In this document: positions 17,704-26,947 of the stretch, one piece after another
Position numbering within the stretch: the stretch's first letter is position 1
Layout: each line of letters starts with the position of its first letter
Program-made: the position numbers and the translations under genes
Assembly (NCBI RefSeq): GCF_030063205.1
Contig: NZ_JASISQ010000002.1
Span: 248,001-312,000 of the forward strand
Reading direction: 5' to 3'
Origin: Arthrobacter antibioticus
Lineage (GTDB): Bacteria > Actinomycetota > Actinomycetes > Actinomycetales > Micrococcaceae
DNA length: 64,000 nucleotides
The notes under the pieces: model-generated
Database searches by the model: none
What the model saw: the letters and a program-made list of their open reading frames with translations, nothing else
What the model was told of the DNA's origin: nothing

Positions 17704-18933
17704 GTGAAAATTGTTTCTGCGGAAGTTTTTGTTACGAGTCCTAGTCGGAATTTTGTCACGTTGAAGCTGACTACTGATGAAGGTGTCGTGGGGATTGGTG
17801 ATGCGACTTTGAATGGACGTGAGTTGGCTGTTGCTGCGTATTTGAGGGAGCATGTGGCGCAGCTGCTTGTGGGGCGGGATCCGCATCGTATTGAGGATAC
17901 GTGGCAGTTTATTTACCGGAGTTCGTATTGGCGTCGTGGTCCTGTAACGATGGCGGCTATTGCGGCTGTTGATATGGCTTTGTGGGACATCAAGGGCAAG
18001 ATTGCAGGGTTGCCGGTGTATCAGTTATTGGGTGGGGCCTCCCGGAACGGGTTACGTGCCTACGGGCATGCTTCTGGTGCTGATCTGCCGCAGCTTTTTG
18101 ATTCGGTGCGTGAGCATTTGGAGTTGGGGTATAAGTCCATCCGCATTCAAAGTGCGGTCCCGGGCATCAAGGCCGTTTATGGTGTTGCTGGGCAGGCTCA
18201 GGCGTCGGGGGAGCGTTACGATTACGAGCCTGCTGGGCGAGGCGCGTATCCGCAGGAAGAGGACTGGGATACTCGGGCTTATTTGCGGCATTTACCCACA
18301 GTTTTTGAAGCGGTTCGGAATGAATTTGGCCCGGAGATCCCGTTGCTGCATGACGGTCATCATCGGATGACCCCGATTCAGGCTGCGAAGTTGGGGAAGT
18401 CTTTGGAGCCATACGATTTGTATTGGCTTGAGGATTGCACTCCGGCGGAGAACCAGGAGGCGTTGCGTCTGGTTCGTTCACACACGACGACACCGTTGGC
18501 GATTGGGGAAGTGTTTAACACAATTTACGACTTTCAGGCCATTATCAAGGAGCAGCTCATCGATTATGTTCGGGCGGCTTCAACACATTTTGGTGGTATT
18601 TCGCCTCTGAAGAAGGTGATGGATTACGCCGCACAGTATCAGATTAGGTCTGGTTTTCATGGTCCTACCGATATCTCTCCGGTGGGGTTTGCTGCGCAGT
18701 TGCATGTAGGTTTGGCTATCCATAATTATGGCATTCAGGAATATATGCAGCACTCTGATGCCACCAACGAAGTTTTTGAGCAGTCCATGACGTTCAAGGA
18801 TGGATATCTGCACCCTGGAGATGCCCCTGGTATAGGTGTGGGATTTAACGAGGAAGCTGCTGCGGCTTTCCCCTATCAACAGGCTTACCTGCCCTACAAC
18901 CGCCTCGTTGACGGCACGGTTCACGACTGGTGA
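17704..18933 (+). CDS. manD: D-mannonate dehydratase (enolase superfamily)
   Basis: 409 residues resembling ManD/RspA. Landmarks are [19 protein letters not shown], the long insert with the GERYDYEP loop, metal ligands in [14 protein letters not shown] and LAIGEVFNT, the [12 protein letters not shown] segment, [13 protein letters not shown] and the terminal DGTVHDW. Converts D-mannonate to 2-keto-3-deoxygluconate, which the adjacent kinase and aldolase could take on. Some RspA-like members have low or altered activity, so specificity needs care. The first two-thirds use many more T-ending and G-ending codons (GTT, GCG, TTG) than neighbouring genes. Confidence 0.88.
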   Translation: MKIVSAEVFVTSPSRNFVTLKLTTDEGVVGIGDATLNGRELAVAAYLREHVAQLLVGRDPHRIEDTWQFIYRSSYWRRGPVTMAAIAAVDMALWDIKGKIAGLPVYQLLGGASRNGLRAYGHASGADLPQLFDSVREHLELGYKSIRIQSAVPGIKAVYGVAGQAQASGERYDYEPAGRGAYPQEEDWDTRAYLRHLPTVFEAVRNEFGPEIPLLHDGHHRMTPIQAAKLGKSLEPYDLYWLEDCTPAENQEALRLVRSHTTTPLAIGEVFNTIYDFQAIIKEQLIDYVRAASTHFGGISPLKKVMDYAAQYQIRSGFHGPTDISPVGFAAQLHVGLAIHNYGIQEYMQHSDATNEVFEQSMTFKDGYLHPGDAPGIGVGFNEEAAAAFPYQQAYLPYNRLVDGTVHDW

Positions 18934-18979
18934 ACTCTCAGTAGCGCCCGGACCGGCCAACTCAAGGCTTGTCGTGGCG

Positions 18980-19009
18980 TTCAAGATCGGTGGGGCTGCG
19001 ATCTAGAAT
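18980..19009 (+). promoter_or_regulatory. Promoter of a possibly leaderless pyrE message
   Basis: TTCAAG (18980-18985), an 18-base spacer and TAGAAT (19004-19009). Normal spacing puts the transcription start at about 19015-19017, which is the pyrE ATG itself, and no ribosome site is seen. Confidence 0.45.
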
Positions 19010-19016
19010 GGATGTC

Positions 19017-19583
19017 ATGACTTCCACTCTTGCCGCCGACCGTGCCCGCCTACTAGAACTTGTTAAGGAGCTGGCCGTTGTTCGTGGCAAGGTGATTCTC
19101 TCCTCAGGAAAAGAAGCCGAGTACTACATCGATCTGCGCCGCATCACCCTCCACCACGAGGCTTCCCGCCTGGCTGGCCGGGTCATGTTGGCCATGTTGG
19201 ACGACGCCGGAATTGAGTTTGAGACTGCCGGCGGCTTGACCATGGGTGCAGACCCAGTCGGCACCGCACTAATGCACGCCGCCGGTGATGCTGGCCGTAA
19301 TATTGACGCTTTCGTGGTCCGAAAAGCCCAGAAATCCTACGGTATGGGCCGTCAGGTTGAAGGCCCGGAGGTTAGCGGGCGCAAGGTGGTGGTGCTGGAG
19401 GATACCTCTACTACCGGTGGTTCGGCGTTGACAGCTGTTGAGGGCGTGCGCAAAGCGGGCGGTAATATTCAGGCGGTTGCCGTCATAGTTGACCGCGATA
19501 CTGGCGCCAAGGAGCGCATTGAAGCCGAAGCTAACATCCCGTACCTGTTCATCTTTGGTAAGGACGAGCTCGGCCTGGACTAA
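19017..19583 (+). CDS. pyrE: Orotate phosphoribosyltransferase
   Basis: Converts orotate and PRPP to OMP in pyrimidine synthesis. 188 residues, typical length. The PRPP-binding motif VVVLEDTSTTGGSALTAV sits about residues 121-138, and the flexible loop is RKAQKSYGMGRQVEGP. An ATG at 19008 is also in frame, but the promoter spacing favours 19017 and a leaderless start. It stands apart from other pyrimidine genes. Confidence 0.95.
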   Translation: MTSTLAADRARLLELVKELAVVRGKVILSSGKEAEYYIDLRRITLHHEASRLAGRVMLAMLDDAGIEFETAGGLTMGADPVGTALMHAAGDAGRNIDAFVVRKAQKSYGMGRQVEGPEVSGRKVVVLEDTSTTGGSALTAVEGVRKAGGNIQAVAVIVDRDTGAKERIEAEANIPYLFIFGKDELGLD

Positions 19584-19661
19584 GGACCCAACCTCCCTGA
19601 GGTTTCGGAGCAGATTCAAGCCCGGCCGTCATGAAATTTGTAACCCTTTGAAAGGGCTGTC

Positions 19662-20288
19662 TTGTCGAAATTGTATTTCCGTCACGGTGCCATGAATTCA
19701 GGCAAGTCCACGGGTTTGTTGCAGGCCGCGTTTAACTACGAGGAGCGTGGCCAGCGGGTTCTCCTGGCTAAACCAGGTGTGGACACCAAAGGTGAGAACT
19801 CGATTGTTTCGCGTTTGGGTGTCAGTCGTGAAGTTGATTTCGTCATTCCCCCTGGCGCTGATGCGCGGGAGTTATTTGCTGAGAGGGTCATTGGGGACGA
19901 TCCTGATGCCCTCCTCAAACACGTGGAGCTGGCGCCGGTTGCTTGCCTGCTGATCGATGAAGCCCAATTTCTGGACCCCGCCCAGGTTGATGATTTGTTT
20001 CGGATCGCAGTGCTGGACAGAGTGCCAGTGCTGGCCTATGGACTCCGCACGGACTTCCGCACCCGCGCATTTCCGGGAGCGGCCAGGCTCTTGGAAATTG
20101 CGCACTCACTGGAAGAGCTGAAAACCATTTGTCGTTGCGGGCGCAAGGCTATGTTCAACACCCGTCGTGTTGGCGGGGAGATAGTGTTCGACGGCGAACA
20201 GGTCGCCATTGAAGGTTCTGAGGTTTGGTACGAATCACTTTGCGGCACCTGTTATTTGCAGGAGTCTGGCGGGCAGCTGGGGTCCTGA
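19662..20288 (+). CDS. tdk: Thymidine kinase
   Basis: Salvage enzyme phosphorylating thymidine. 208 residues from a TTG start at 19662 preceded by AAAGGG. The P-loop is GAMNSGKST (about 9-17), the catalytic Glu is in LIDEAQFL, and a structural zinc site is formed by the CRCG pair and the C-terminal CGTC pair. This type II fold is found in many bacteria; not all actinobacteria keep it. Confidence 0.94.
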   Translation: MSKLYFRHGAMNSGKSTGLLQAAFNYEERGQRVLLAKPGVDTKGENSIVSRLGVSREVDFVIPPGADARELFAERVIGDDPDALLKHVELAPVACLLIDEAQFLDPAQVDDLFRIAVLDRVPVLAYGLRTDFRTRAFPGAARLLEIAHSLEELKTICRCGRKAMFNTRRVGGEIVFDGEQVAIEGSEVWYESLCGTCYLQESGGQLGS

Positions 20289-20318
20289 CCATCCGCCCCG
20301 GCAGTTATCAGCCGGCTG

Positions 20319-20828
20319 CTATGTCGAAGCAGTCAGGATTCTCTGGAAGAGGACGCAGTCCTGCCACCGGCCAGCAATTTTCAAGTACGCAGGGGCCACG
20401 CCGTACTGGCTAAAACCATTCTTCTCCAGGACCTTTCGCGAGGCAACGTTATGGGGCAAGGTCTCCGCCTGTAGCCTGTGCAGACCGAGTTGGGTCCTTG
20501 CGAATTCTACGGCTTCGGCTACAGCCGCTGTGGCCAGGCCTAAGCCGTTTTCATTCTCGCTCACCCAGCAGCCCAGAACAGCCGATTCAAAGGCGCCGCG
20601 GACAATGCCGTTGATAGTCAGCCGCCCTGCAACAGCCCCCGCAGAGTTGAGAATGACCATAGGGACCATGGTTCCGGCACTGTAGGCATCCAGCGCTATG
20701 CGGGTGATGTCGGTTTGTTTCTCAACAGTGAAGAAATCATCACCGCGCAGTGGATCCCACGGGCACAAGAATTCCCGATTTCTGCCCAGAAGCTCTGTGA
20801 GCTGTGCCGTGTCAGTTGGTTCCAGCAA
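20319..20828 (-). CDS. GNAT-family acetyltransferase (RimJ/RimL-like)
   Basis: 169 residues. The N-terminal NREFLCPWDPLR and the acetyl-CoA-binding NENGLGLATAAVAEAVEFAR and PHNVASRKVLEKNGF segments are typical of ribosomal-protein N-acetyltransferase-like enzymes. A TTG start is used here because no ATG or GTG is available in frame nearby; homologs usually have a few more N-terminal residues, so the start is uncertain. The target (a ribosomal protein N-terminus or a small amine) is unknown. Confidence 0.82.
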   Translation of the reverse strand: MLEPTDTAQLTELLGRNREFLCPWDPLRGDDFFTVEKQTDITRIALDAYSAGTMVPMVILNSAGAVAGRLTINGIVRGAFESAVLGCWVSENENGLGLATAAVAEAVEFARTQLGLHRLQAETLPHNVASRKVLEKNGFSQYGVAPAYLKIAGRWQDCVLFQRILTAST

Positions 20829-20890
20829 CCCGGTGATAGCGCCCGTGATGCACTTCCTTATCTCATTGTGCTGGTGACCAGCTTAACGCC

Positions 20891-20939
20891 AAAGTGGTGC
20901 CGGATCCGGCTGGTTATCAGCTGGAGCCGGCACCACTTT
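20891..20939. terminator. Hairpin between the alkaline phosphatase and acetyltransferase genes
   Basis: AAAGTGGTGCCGG (20891-20903) is exactly complementary to CCGGCACCACTTT (20927-20939), with a 23-base loop. The T run is longer on the plus strand. On the minus strand it would sit just after the alkaline phosphatase stop. Confidence 0.7.
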
Positions 20940-20944
20940 TTCAC

Positions 20945-22672
20945 TTAGTGTCCGGCTGGGCTCAAACCAACTGAACGTCGGCGTAGAAAAAAGCCGCCAG
21001 TCAGCAATGCCATAGCTATTAATATCCATAACGTTACCGAAGCGCCGGTAACAGCGAGCGGATTGGAACCGCTGCTGATACCGGGTGCAGCGCCGTTGTC
21101 CTTGTCGCCAGGAACAATAACGCCGGCACCTTCTGAAGGATCTTTTGTGTTTGGTGCTGTTGGGCGTGGGGTTTCGCTTGTTGTGGGTGCTGTTGTGGGT
21201 GCTGTTGTGGGACTCGGCGTTGGTGTTGGTAAAGTCGCTGCCGGATCGAGCTGAAGCGCATTGCTGACGGTGAAGAAAACATCAGTCTGATCGGTGAATC
21301 CAATGACGCGGACTGAGCCGGGACCGTAACCTGCAATGCGCACCTGCGATCCGGTGTGGCCCTGTGACTTACCTTCCTCAGCGGTGCCGTAGCTCATCGT
21401 CATGGTCTCCCCGTCAAGGGTGGTCAGACTGCGAGTCAGGCCGGGAGTGTTTTTTCCTGCCGCAATGATCTGGCTGGTGTGTGCGTGATCGGCGGTGACA
21501 ATGACCATGGTGTTGCCATCGGCCACGGCAAAGTCCATTGCAGTTTTGACGGATTCATCTAAATCAAGGGTTTCGCCAATCTGACCGCAGGGGTTCGCGG
21601 CATGGTTCTGCTTGTCAATACTGCCACTTTCAACCTGCAAGAAAAAGCCCTTTTTGCCGTCTTCCAACAGCTCGATGGACTTGGCTGTCATGTCCTTGAG
21701 CGTGGGGAGGTTGGCTGTGCGAGCAGGGTTGTCGGTGCAGGAGACAGGAGCCTCGGCACCTCCGGTGTGAGTGGCCAAGGGGCCCTCCCACCGGACGGGC
21801 ATGTTGCCTGGGGTGAACAGACCCAGTACGGGTGCATCAGTAGATGCGGAATTAATGCCGTTCATTCCGGCTAAATCGGTTACTACGTTAAAGCCGCGCT
21901 CGCCGGCCTGCTCAAGCAAGCTCTTGCCGGCATATGTACCGCCCTTGGCTTCTTCGTCGAACGATTCGGAGCCGCCACCCATGCTGACGTCGGGGCGTGT
22001 CTGGAGCAGTTGCTCCGAGATGGACCCTTTGCCGCCGTTTTCCAAGGCGTTTTCGGGGCATTTTTTGCTGGTGGCTTCAGGGCCGAAGCAACTGCGGCTG
22101 GTGACGTTTGCTACCTGAACTGCTGGGGTTGCATCTTGAATTGCTGTGGTGGTGATGTTCCCGGTCTTCAAACCGTTATCCTTGGCGATCTGCAACAGTG
22201 TCTTTTGTGCAGCGCCATTGACATCGACTGAAATGGCACCGTTATAGGACTTTGTGCCAGTAGCCCACGCGGTGCCTGTGGCGGCTGAGTCTGGTACGTA
22301 GTTGGGTGCGCCCGTTTCCTTGTTCAGGGAATAGGTGGTGTACTGCCCGGTCAACGGCAAGGCGTCGATGCCGGGAAAAGTACCAGCAGCTCCGTGGATG
22401 TAGTTACGGGCAGCAGTGATTTCAGAGTCGCCCATGCCGTCGCCGATGATCAGGATGACATTCTTGGCGGAGCCTTCAGCCAGTGACTTCTGCAGATTTT
22501 CGACGTGGTTCTCTTGTACGCGGGTGGCTCCTCCGTGACTTGTGATGTCACCGTCCGGAGCTGCACTGGCAGGGGCAGTAGAACTCAAGGCCAGGATGGC
22601 CAATGTTGCGCAAGCAAGCACTATCTGCGCGGTTCCGCGACGTGTAACGGACTTACGTTTCTGGTGAAGCAC
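20945..22672 (-). CDS. phoA: Alkaline phosphatase with a C-terminal cell-wall anchor
   Basis: 575-residue secreted phosphomonoesterase of the PhoA family. After a signal peptide (cleavage near ASA-AP, residue 38) come the metal-binding IIGDGMGD (about 75-82), the nucleophile Ser 129 in [22 protein letters not shown] and [10 protein letters not shown]. The C-terminus has a Thr/Pro-rich spacer, then LAVTG, a hydrophobic helix and RRR: a sortase-type sorting signal with Ala in place of Pro. It probably releases phosphate at the cell surface. No clear Pho box was found in the 273 bases upstream. Confidence 0.93.
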   Translation of the reverse strand: MLHQKRKSVTRRGTAQIVLACATLAILALSSTAPASAAPDGDITSHGGATRVQENHVENLQKSLAEGSAKNVILIIGDGMGDSEITAARNYIHGAAGTFPGIDALPLTGQYTTYSLNKETGAPNYVPDSAATGTAWATGTKSYNGAISVDVNGAAQKTLLQIAKDNGLKTGNITTTAIQDATPAVQVANVTSRSCFGPEATSKKCPENALENGGKGSISEQLLQTRPDVSMGGGSESFDEEAKGGTYAGKSLLEQAGERGFNVVTDLAGMNGINSASTDAPVLGLFTPGNMPVRWEGPLATHTGGAEAPVSCTDNPARTANLPTLKDMTAKSIELLEDGKKGFFLQVESGSIDKQNHAANPCGQIGETLDLDESVKTAMDFAVADGNTMVIVTADHAHTSQIIAAGKNTPGLTRSLTTLDGETMTMSYGTAEEGKSQGHTGSQVRIAGYGPGSVRVIGFTDQTDVFFTVSNALQLDPAATLPTPTPSPTTAPTTAPTTSETPRPTAPNTKDPSEGAGVIVPGDKDNGAAPGISSGSNPLAVTGASVTLWILIAMALLTGGFFLRRRSVGLSPAGH

Positions 22673-22945
22673 TGTGTTTTCCCTTCAAAAAGATGCACTT
22701 TTTCATGCCGTCTATCTTTAGATTTGCGCTATAAATTCTCCTTGATCAAAAAAGACAAACGTTTTCGAAGGCATGGACTATGGGCAGAGCGGAGATGAAC
22801 AAATAGTGTTCCTCTGGGGTGTAGACGTTTCTGCGCACGCAGCCGATGGGCTATTGTCCCCATCGCCGGGCTACTTTGCTGCCGCTACGATCAGAGGAGG
22901 ACGTTGCCAGTCCATTCGACTTATATTTATTAAGGAATTTCCTAC

Positions 22946-23632
22946 ATGTCAGTTCAGCCACCGGGGCCGATGTTCTCCGCACCGAAAAAGAAATCTGTGC
23001 TTCCTTGGGTGCTTGCTGGCGCCGGCGTGATAGTGCTGGCCGTGATGCTTTTTGCTGCGGTTTTGGTTGCTGGTCTGTTTGGGGCAGGAAGTAAGGTGAA
23101 CACGGCCGAATCACCGACGCTGGCAGCATCGTTCCAATACCCCCAAGGGTGGGTGCGAACGGGCGAGAACGTCACCGTCATCAAGGAAGATGGCAGCAAA
23201 CCCGCAGAACGGTTCAATGCCATCAACCGACACAAGGACGCTACGGCTCTGTTGGTGTATGAGGCAGGTGCAAAACCCCGACAAGTGCTCACACAGCGCC
23301 AAATCCACGACGCCATAGATACGGGCATCCAAAAACAGGTGGATGCCACCCAAGAGGACCTGGTTTATTTTCGGTCCACCTCAGGTTTTGGTTGTGTTGC
23401 AGACTTCAATTACACGCACAAGCCCACCCTCGTGGAACGTGATGGCATGTACGGATACAGCTATGGCTAAACCTGCGAGACCTACAAGGGCGCCGTCACT
23501 GGTGAGTACTTTGTCGCTTTTGACGACGCGGGTATCTCGCACAGGATGACAGTTGAGGCACTGCAAACTGAATGGGAACGCAACAAGGAGGCACTGAGCG
23601 CCATTATCGACTCGCTCAAACCGGCACTCTAA
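22946..23632 (+). pseudogene. Membrane-anchored protein gene interrupted by one TAA
   Basis: Codons 1-174 encode a protein with a short proline-rich cytoplasmic start, one membrane helix (about 18-48) and an extracellular domain (ASFQYPQGWVRTGEN and so on). The frame hits TAA at 23468-23470, then continues in the same frame without another stop for 53 codons (from TCETYKGAVTGEYF to SLKPAL), ending at 23630-23632. The continuation has clear protein character (EWERNKEALSAIIDSLKP), so the full gene was probably 228 codons. One base change from TAC or CAA would account for it. Function unknown. TAAGGAATTTCCTAC precedes the ATG. Confidence 0.7.
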
Positions 23633-23654
23633 AGAACCTCAGTAAGCTGGCTGC

Positions 23655-24449
23655 TTACAGGTGGTCTAGAAGATCGGCTACGGAGTTCATTGTCTGGTCC
23701 GGACGGAACGGGTAGGCGTCAATATCCTCGGGTGCTGTGATGCCGGTGAACACCAGAACCGTGTGGAGCCCGGCTTCCATGCCCGCGATGATATCGGTAT
23801 CCATGCGGTCTCCGATCATTGCAGTGGTCTCTGAGTGTGCCTGGATCCGGTTCATGGCAGAACGGAACATCATAGGATTTGGCTTGCCCACAACGTAGGG
23901 CTCCCGACCAGTGGCCTTGGTGATCAACGCGGCGATTGCGCCCGTGGCCGGTAGTGGGCCTTCCGGGGAAGGTCCGGTTGCGTCCGGGTTGGTGGCAATG
24001 AACCGTGCGCCGTCAACTATGAGTCGGATGGCCTTGGTAATGGCCTCAAAGGAGTAAGTCCGGGTCTCACCCAACACCACGTAATCAGGTTTCTGATCCG
24101 TCAGGATGAAACCGGCCTCGTGCAACGCTGTGGTTAGCCCTGCTTCACCAATAACAAAAGCGCGTCCGTGCGGCATCTGGGACTTTAAGAACTGCGCTGT
24201 GGCTAGGGCAGAGGTCCATAGATTCTCCTCCGGAACCTCCAACCCGGAAGCTTTTAGCCTGGCAGCAAGATCGCGCGGGGTGTAAATGGAATTATTGGTT
24301 AGCACTAAAAAGCGTCGTGAAGTATCAACCCAGCGCTGGATGAGATCGGCAGCTCCGGGGACGGCCTTGTTTTCATGGACCAAAACGCCGTCCATGTCAG
24401 TGAGCCAGCATTCGATGTCGGCGGGCTGGCGATTGGATTGCGTAGTCAT
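23655..24449 (-). CDS. HAD-superfamily IIA phosphatase (NagD-like)
   Basis: 264 residues from the ATG at 24449, which has a perfect AAGGAGAACC upstream; the open frame extends further but without family features. HAD motif I is LTDMDGVLVHE (about 17-27), motif II is LTNNS, the Lys is in VVGKPNP and motif III/IV is MIGDRMDTDIIAGMEAG. NagD-type enzymes hydrolyse nucleotide monophosphates or small phosphoesters; the substrate is unknown. It is divergent from the TrmH gene with 88 bases between the starts. Confidence 0.92.
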   Translation of the reverse strand: MTTQSNRQPADIECWLTDMDGVLVHENKAVPGAADLIQRWVDTSRRFLVLTNNSIYTPRDLAARLKASGLEVPEENLWTSALATAQFLKSQMPHGRAFVIGEAGLTTALHEAGFILTDQKPDYVVLGETRTYSFEAITKAIRLIVDGARFIATNPDATGPSPEGPLPATGAIAALITKATGREPYVVGKPNPMMFRSAMNRIQAHSETTAMIGDRMDTDIIAGMEAGLHTVLVFTGITAPEDIDAYPFRPDQTMNSVADLLDHL

Positions 24450-24537
24450 GGTTCTCCTTGAGTTGCTGCTTGAGGGTTCCAGTCTTGCAGAGAAATGTGC
24501 TGTTGCCGCGATATGTGGGCCGTGTGCGTAAAGTTGA

Positions 24538-25227
24538 GTGGTGAGTAAAACCGGTGAAAATTCTGCCCCTGACGCCTCTGATCCCTCCGCGGAGCCCGTG
24601 TATTTAGAACTGCACCATGAAGTGGGTGTTGGTCCGTGGGAAGGCGAGCTGCCACAGGGTGAGCATTGGGATCGGGAGTTACTAGCTGATGGTGATCGCC
24701 GCAACGTACTGGATCAGTACCGGTATTGGAGTATGGATGCCATTGTTGCGGAACTGGACACCCGGCGTCATGACTTCCACGTCGCCATCGAGAATTGGCA
24801 ACATGATATGAACATTGGCACTGTGGTGCGCACTGCCAACGCTTTCCTGGCTAAAGAAGTGCACATCATCGGACGACGGCGGTGGAACAAGCGCGGCGCC
24901 ATGGTCACCGACCGCTACCAGCACGTCCGTCACCACCCCACAGTGGATGACTTCGTTACGTGGGCTCGGGGTGAGGGGTTGGCGATCATAGGGATCGACA
25001 TCTTTCCCGACTCGGAAAAACTTGAAACGTACGAGTTGCCGCGCAACTGTGTGTTTGTGTTTGGCCAGGAAGGCCCGGGTCTCAGCGACGAGGTGCATGC
25101 GGCGGCGGAAACCACCCTGTCAATTGAACAATTCGGGTCCACCCGTTCAATCAACGCGGCATCAGCAGCCGGTATAGCCATGCATGCGTGGATCCGCCGG
25201 CACGTGTTCAACCAAACAGTTGGCTAA
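24538..25227 (+). CDS. TrmH/SpoU-family RNA 2'-O-methyltransferase
   Basis: 229 residues. The SPOUT knot motifs are present: NIGTVVRTANAF (motif 1), VFVFGQEGPGLSDEV (motif 2) and STRSINAASAAGIAMHAW (motif 3). It methylates the ribose of a tRNA or rRNA nucleotide using SAM; the exact site cannot be told from this sequence. The start is one of two consecutive GTG codons at 24538. The gene precedes fba, an order seen widely in actinobacteria. Confidence 0.92.
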   Translation: MVSKTGENSAPDASDPSAEPVYLELHHEVGVGPWEGELPQGEHWDRELLADGDRRNVLDQYRYWSMDAIVAELDTRRHDFHVAIENWQHDMNIGTVVRTANAFLAKEVHIIGRRRWNKRGAMVTDRYQHVRHHPTVDDFVTWARGEGLAIIGIDIFPDSEKLETYELPRNCVFVFGQEGPGLSDEVHAAAETTLSIEQFGSTRSINAASAAGIAMHAWIRRHVFNQTVG

Positions 25228-25402
25228 GCCAGCCCGCCGCCTTGGGTGAGCCGGTCCGGCGTCGTACATAAACAAGCCCACAGACGCAACCGCCGCTTCA
25301 TGTTCTGCCAGACTGGTGGCGCACTGGCTAGGATGGGGGGAGTCATGCGGGAGCTGACCTGTTGTCAGCCTCTTTGAACCGTTCAGCCCAGAGGAGCTCT
25401 TA

Positions 25403-26425
25403 ATGCCCATTGCAACACCGGATAAGTATGCCGAAATGATCGACCGCGCCAAGGCTGGCGGCTTCGCCTACCCAGCGGTCAACGTGACATCCTCGCAGAC
25501 TCTCAACGCAACTCTGCAGGGCTTTGCCGACGCCGGAACTGACGGCATCATCCAGGTTTCCACCGGTGGTGGCGCCTACTGGTCCGGTGCCGGTGTCAAA
25601 GACATGGTGGCCGGCTCGCTGGGCTTTGCAGCGTTCGCCCGCGAAGTTGCCAAGAATTACCCCATCAACGTGGCACTGCACACCGACCATTGCCCCAAGG
25701 ATAAACTGGACGGCTTTGTGCTGCCACTGCTGGCGGCCTCTGAGGCTGAAGTCAAGGCTGGCCGTGACCCCATCTTCAACTCACACATGTGGGATGGCTC
25801 AGCGGAGACGCTTGAAGAAAACCTCCGCATTGGCCGCGAACTGCTGGCCCGTACGCACGCCGCCAAGATGATCCTGGAAGTTGAAATCGGAGCTGTGGGT
25901 GGCGAAGAAGACGGCGTTGAAAATGCTATCAACGACAAGCTCTACTCCACCATCGAAGACGGACTGGCCACCATTGACGCGCTGGGCTCCGGCGAGCACG
26001 GCCGCTACATTACAGCACTGACTTTCGGCAACGTGCACGGCGTGTACAAGGCTGGCAACGTCAAGCTGCGCCCCGAAATTCTCAAGGAAATCCAGGCCGC
26101 TGTCGGTGCCAAAATCGGCAAGGAAAACCCGTTCGACCTGGTGTTCCACGGCGGTTCAGGTTCCTCCGAGCAGGAAATCTCCGATGCTGTCTCCTACGGT
26201 GTCATCAAAATGAACATCGACACCGACACCCAGTACGCCTACACGCGTCCCGTAGTGGATCACATGTTCACCAACTACAACGGCGTCTTGAAGATTGATG
26301 GTGACGTTGGCAATAAAAAGACTTACGATCCCCGCGTCTGGGGTGCAGCGGCCGAAAAGGGCCTAGCAGCACGCGTTGTTGAGGCTGCTACACAGCTCGG
26401 CTCCGCAGGAAAGACGAACAAATAA
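25403..26425 (+). CDS. fba: Class II fructose-bisphosphate aldolase
   Basis: Zinc-dependent aldol cleavage of fructose 1,6-bisphosphate in glycolysis, and the reverse in gluconeogenesis. 340 residues, actinobacterial length. Zinc ligands and the catalytic Asp are in HTDHCPKD (about 93-100); the second and third His are in TFGNVHGVYK and VFHGGSGS; KMNIDTDTQYAYTRPV is the phosphate-binding part. GAGGAG at 25393-25398 is a strong ribosome site. The DUF3151 gene begins on the very next base after the stop. Confidence 0.97.
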   Translation: MPIATPDKYAEMIDRAKAGGFAYPAVNVTSSQTLNATLQGFADAGTDGIIQVSTGGGAYWSGAGVKDMVAGSLGFAAFAREVAKNYPINVALHTDHCPKDKLDGFVLPLLAASEAEVKAGRDPIFNSHMWDGSAETLEENLRIGRELLARTHAAKMILEVEIGAVGGEEDGVENAINDKLYSTIEDGLATIDALGSGEHGRYITALTFGNVHGVYKAGNVKLRPEILKEIQAAVGAKIGKENPFDLVFHGGSGSSEQEISDAVSYGVIKMNIDTDTQYAYTRPVVDHMFTNYNGVLKIDGDVGNKKTYDPRVWGAAAEKGLAARVVEAATQLGSAGKTNK

Positions 26426-26851
26426 ATGAGCGATGATTTCCGCCGGAACCTACTTGGCCCGGAGCCAACACTGCTCCCGGTCGAGGTTGATGTCCAGGCT
26501 CGTTTGGATGCGGGGGATGAGGCGGTTGATTTAGCTGCTGCGAACCCCACGTCCTCGCTTTTGTGGGCCATCTTGGCTGATGAGGCGTATGCCGAAGGCC
26601 GCACCATTGAGTCCTACGCCTATGCGCGCACCGGCTACCACCGCGGCCTGGATTCACTGCGCCGCAACGGTTGGCGTGGAACCGGCCCGGTCCCGTATGA
26701 GCATGAAGGCAACCGTGGATTTCTGCGGGCGCTGTATGCGTTGGGCCGTGCAGCTGGTGCAATCGGAGAAGCGGATGAGGCTGCCCGGATTGCAACGCTC
26801 CTCAACGACTCCGATTCGGCCGCCCGGGTCGCGATCGAGGCTGCGCTGTAG
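26426..26851 (+). CDS. DUF3151 protein
   Basis: 141-residue helical protein of an uncharacterised actinobacterial family that regularly follows fba. Features are LLGPEPTLLP at the N-terminus, LAAANPTSSLLWAILAD, and the GYHRGLDSLRRNGWRG stretch. The alternating helices suggest a TPR-like fold. It starts directly after the fba stop, so it is translated from the same message. A role near central carbon metabolism is guesswork from position. Confidence 0.9.
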   Translation: MSDDFRRNLLGPEPTLLPVEVDVQARLDAGDEAVDLAAANPTSSLLWAILADEAYAEGRTIESYAYARTGYHRGLDSLRRNGWRGTGPVPYEHEGNRGFLRALYALGRAAGAIGEADEAARIATLLNDSDSAARVAIEAAL

Positions 26852-26863
26852 CGTCCGTTCCAT

Positions 26864-26930
26864 AAAAGCCGCCGTTTGCGGATTAGGCCACCCTGCGACG
26901 GGTGGCCTAATCCGCAAACGGCGGCTTTTT
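26864..26930. terminator. Very long perfect hairpin terminator (bidirectional)
   Basis: A 30-bp perfect stem: 26864-26893 pairs with 26900-26929 around a 6-base loop. The plus strand ends in five T. The complementary AAAA start gives a T run on the minus strand as well. It separates the fba-DUF3151 operon from the convergent gene at 26948-27715. Confidence 0.95.
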
Positions 26931-26947
26931 CGGTGTGCGGGAAGAAA

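Noticed and set aside
24450-24704. N-terminal extension of the HAD phosphatase
   Set aside because: It overlaps the TrmH gene on the other strand, has shadow-type composition, and the ATG at 24449 has an excellent ribosome site.
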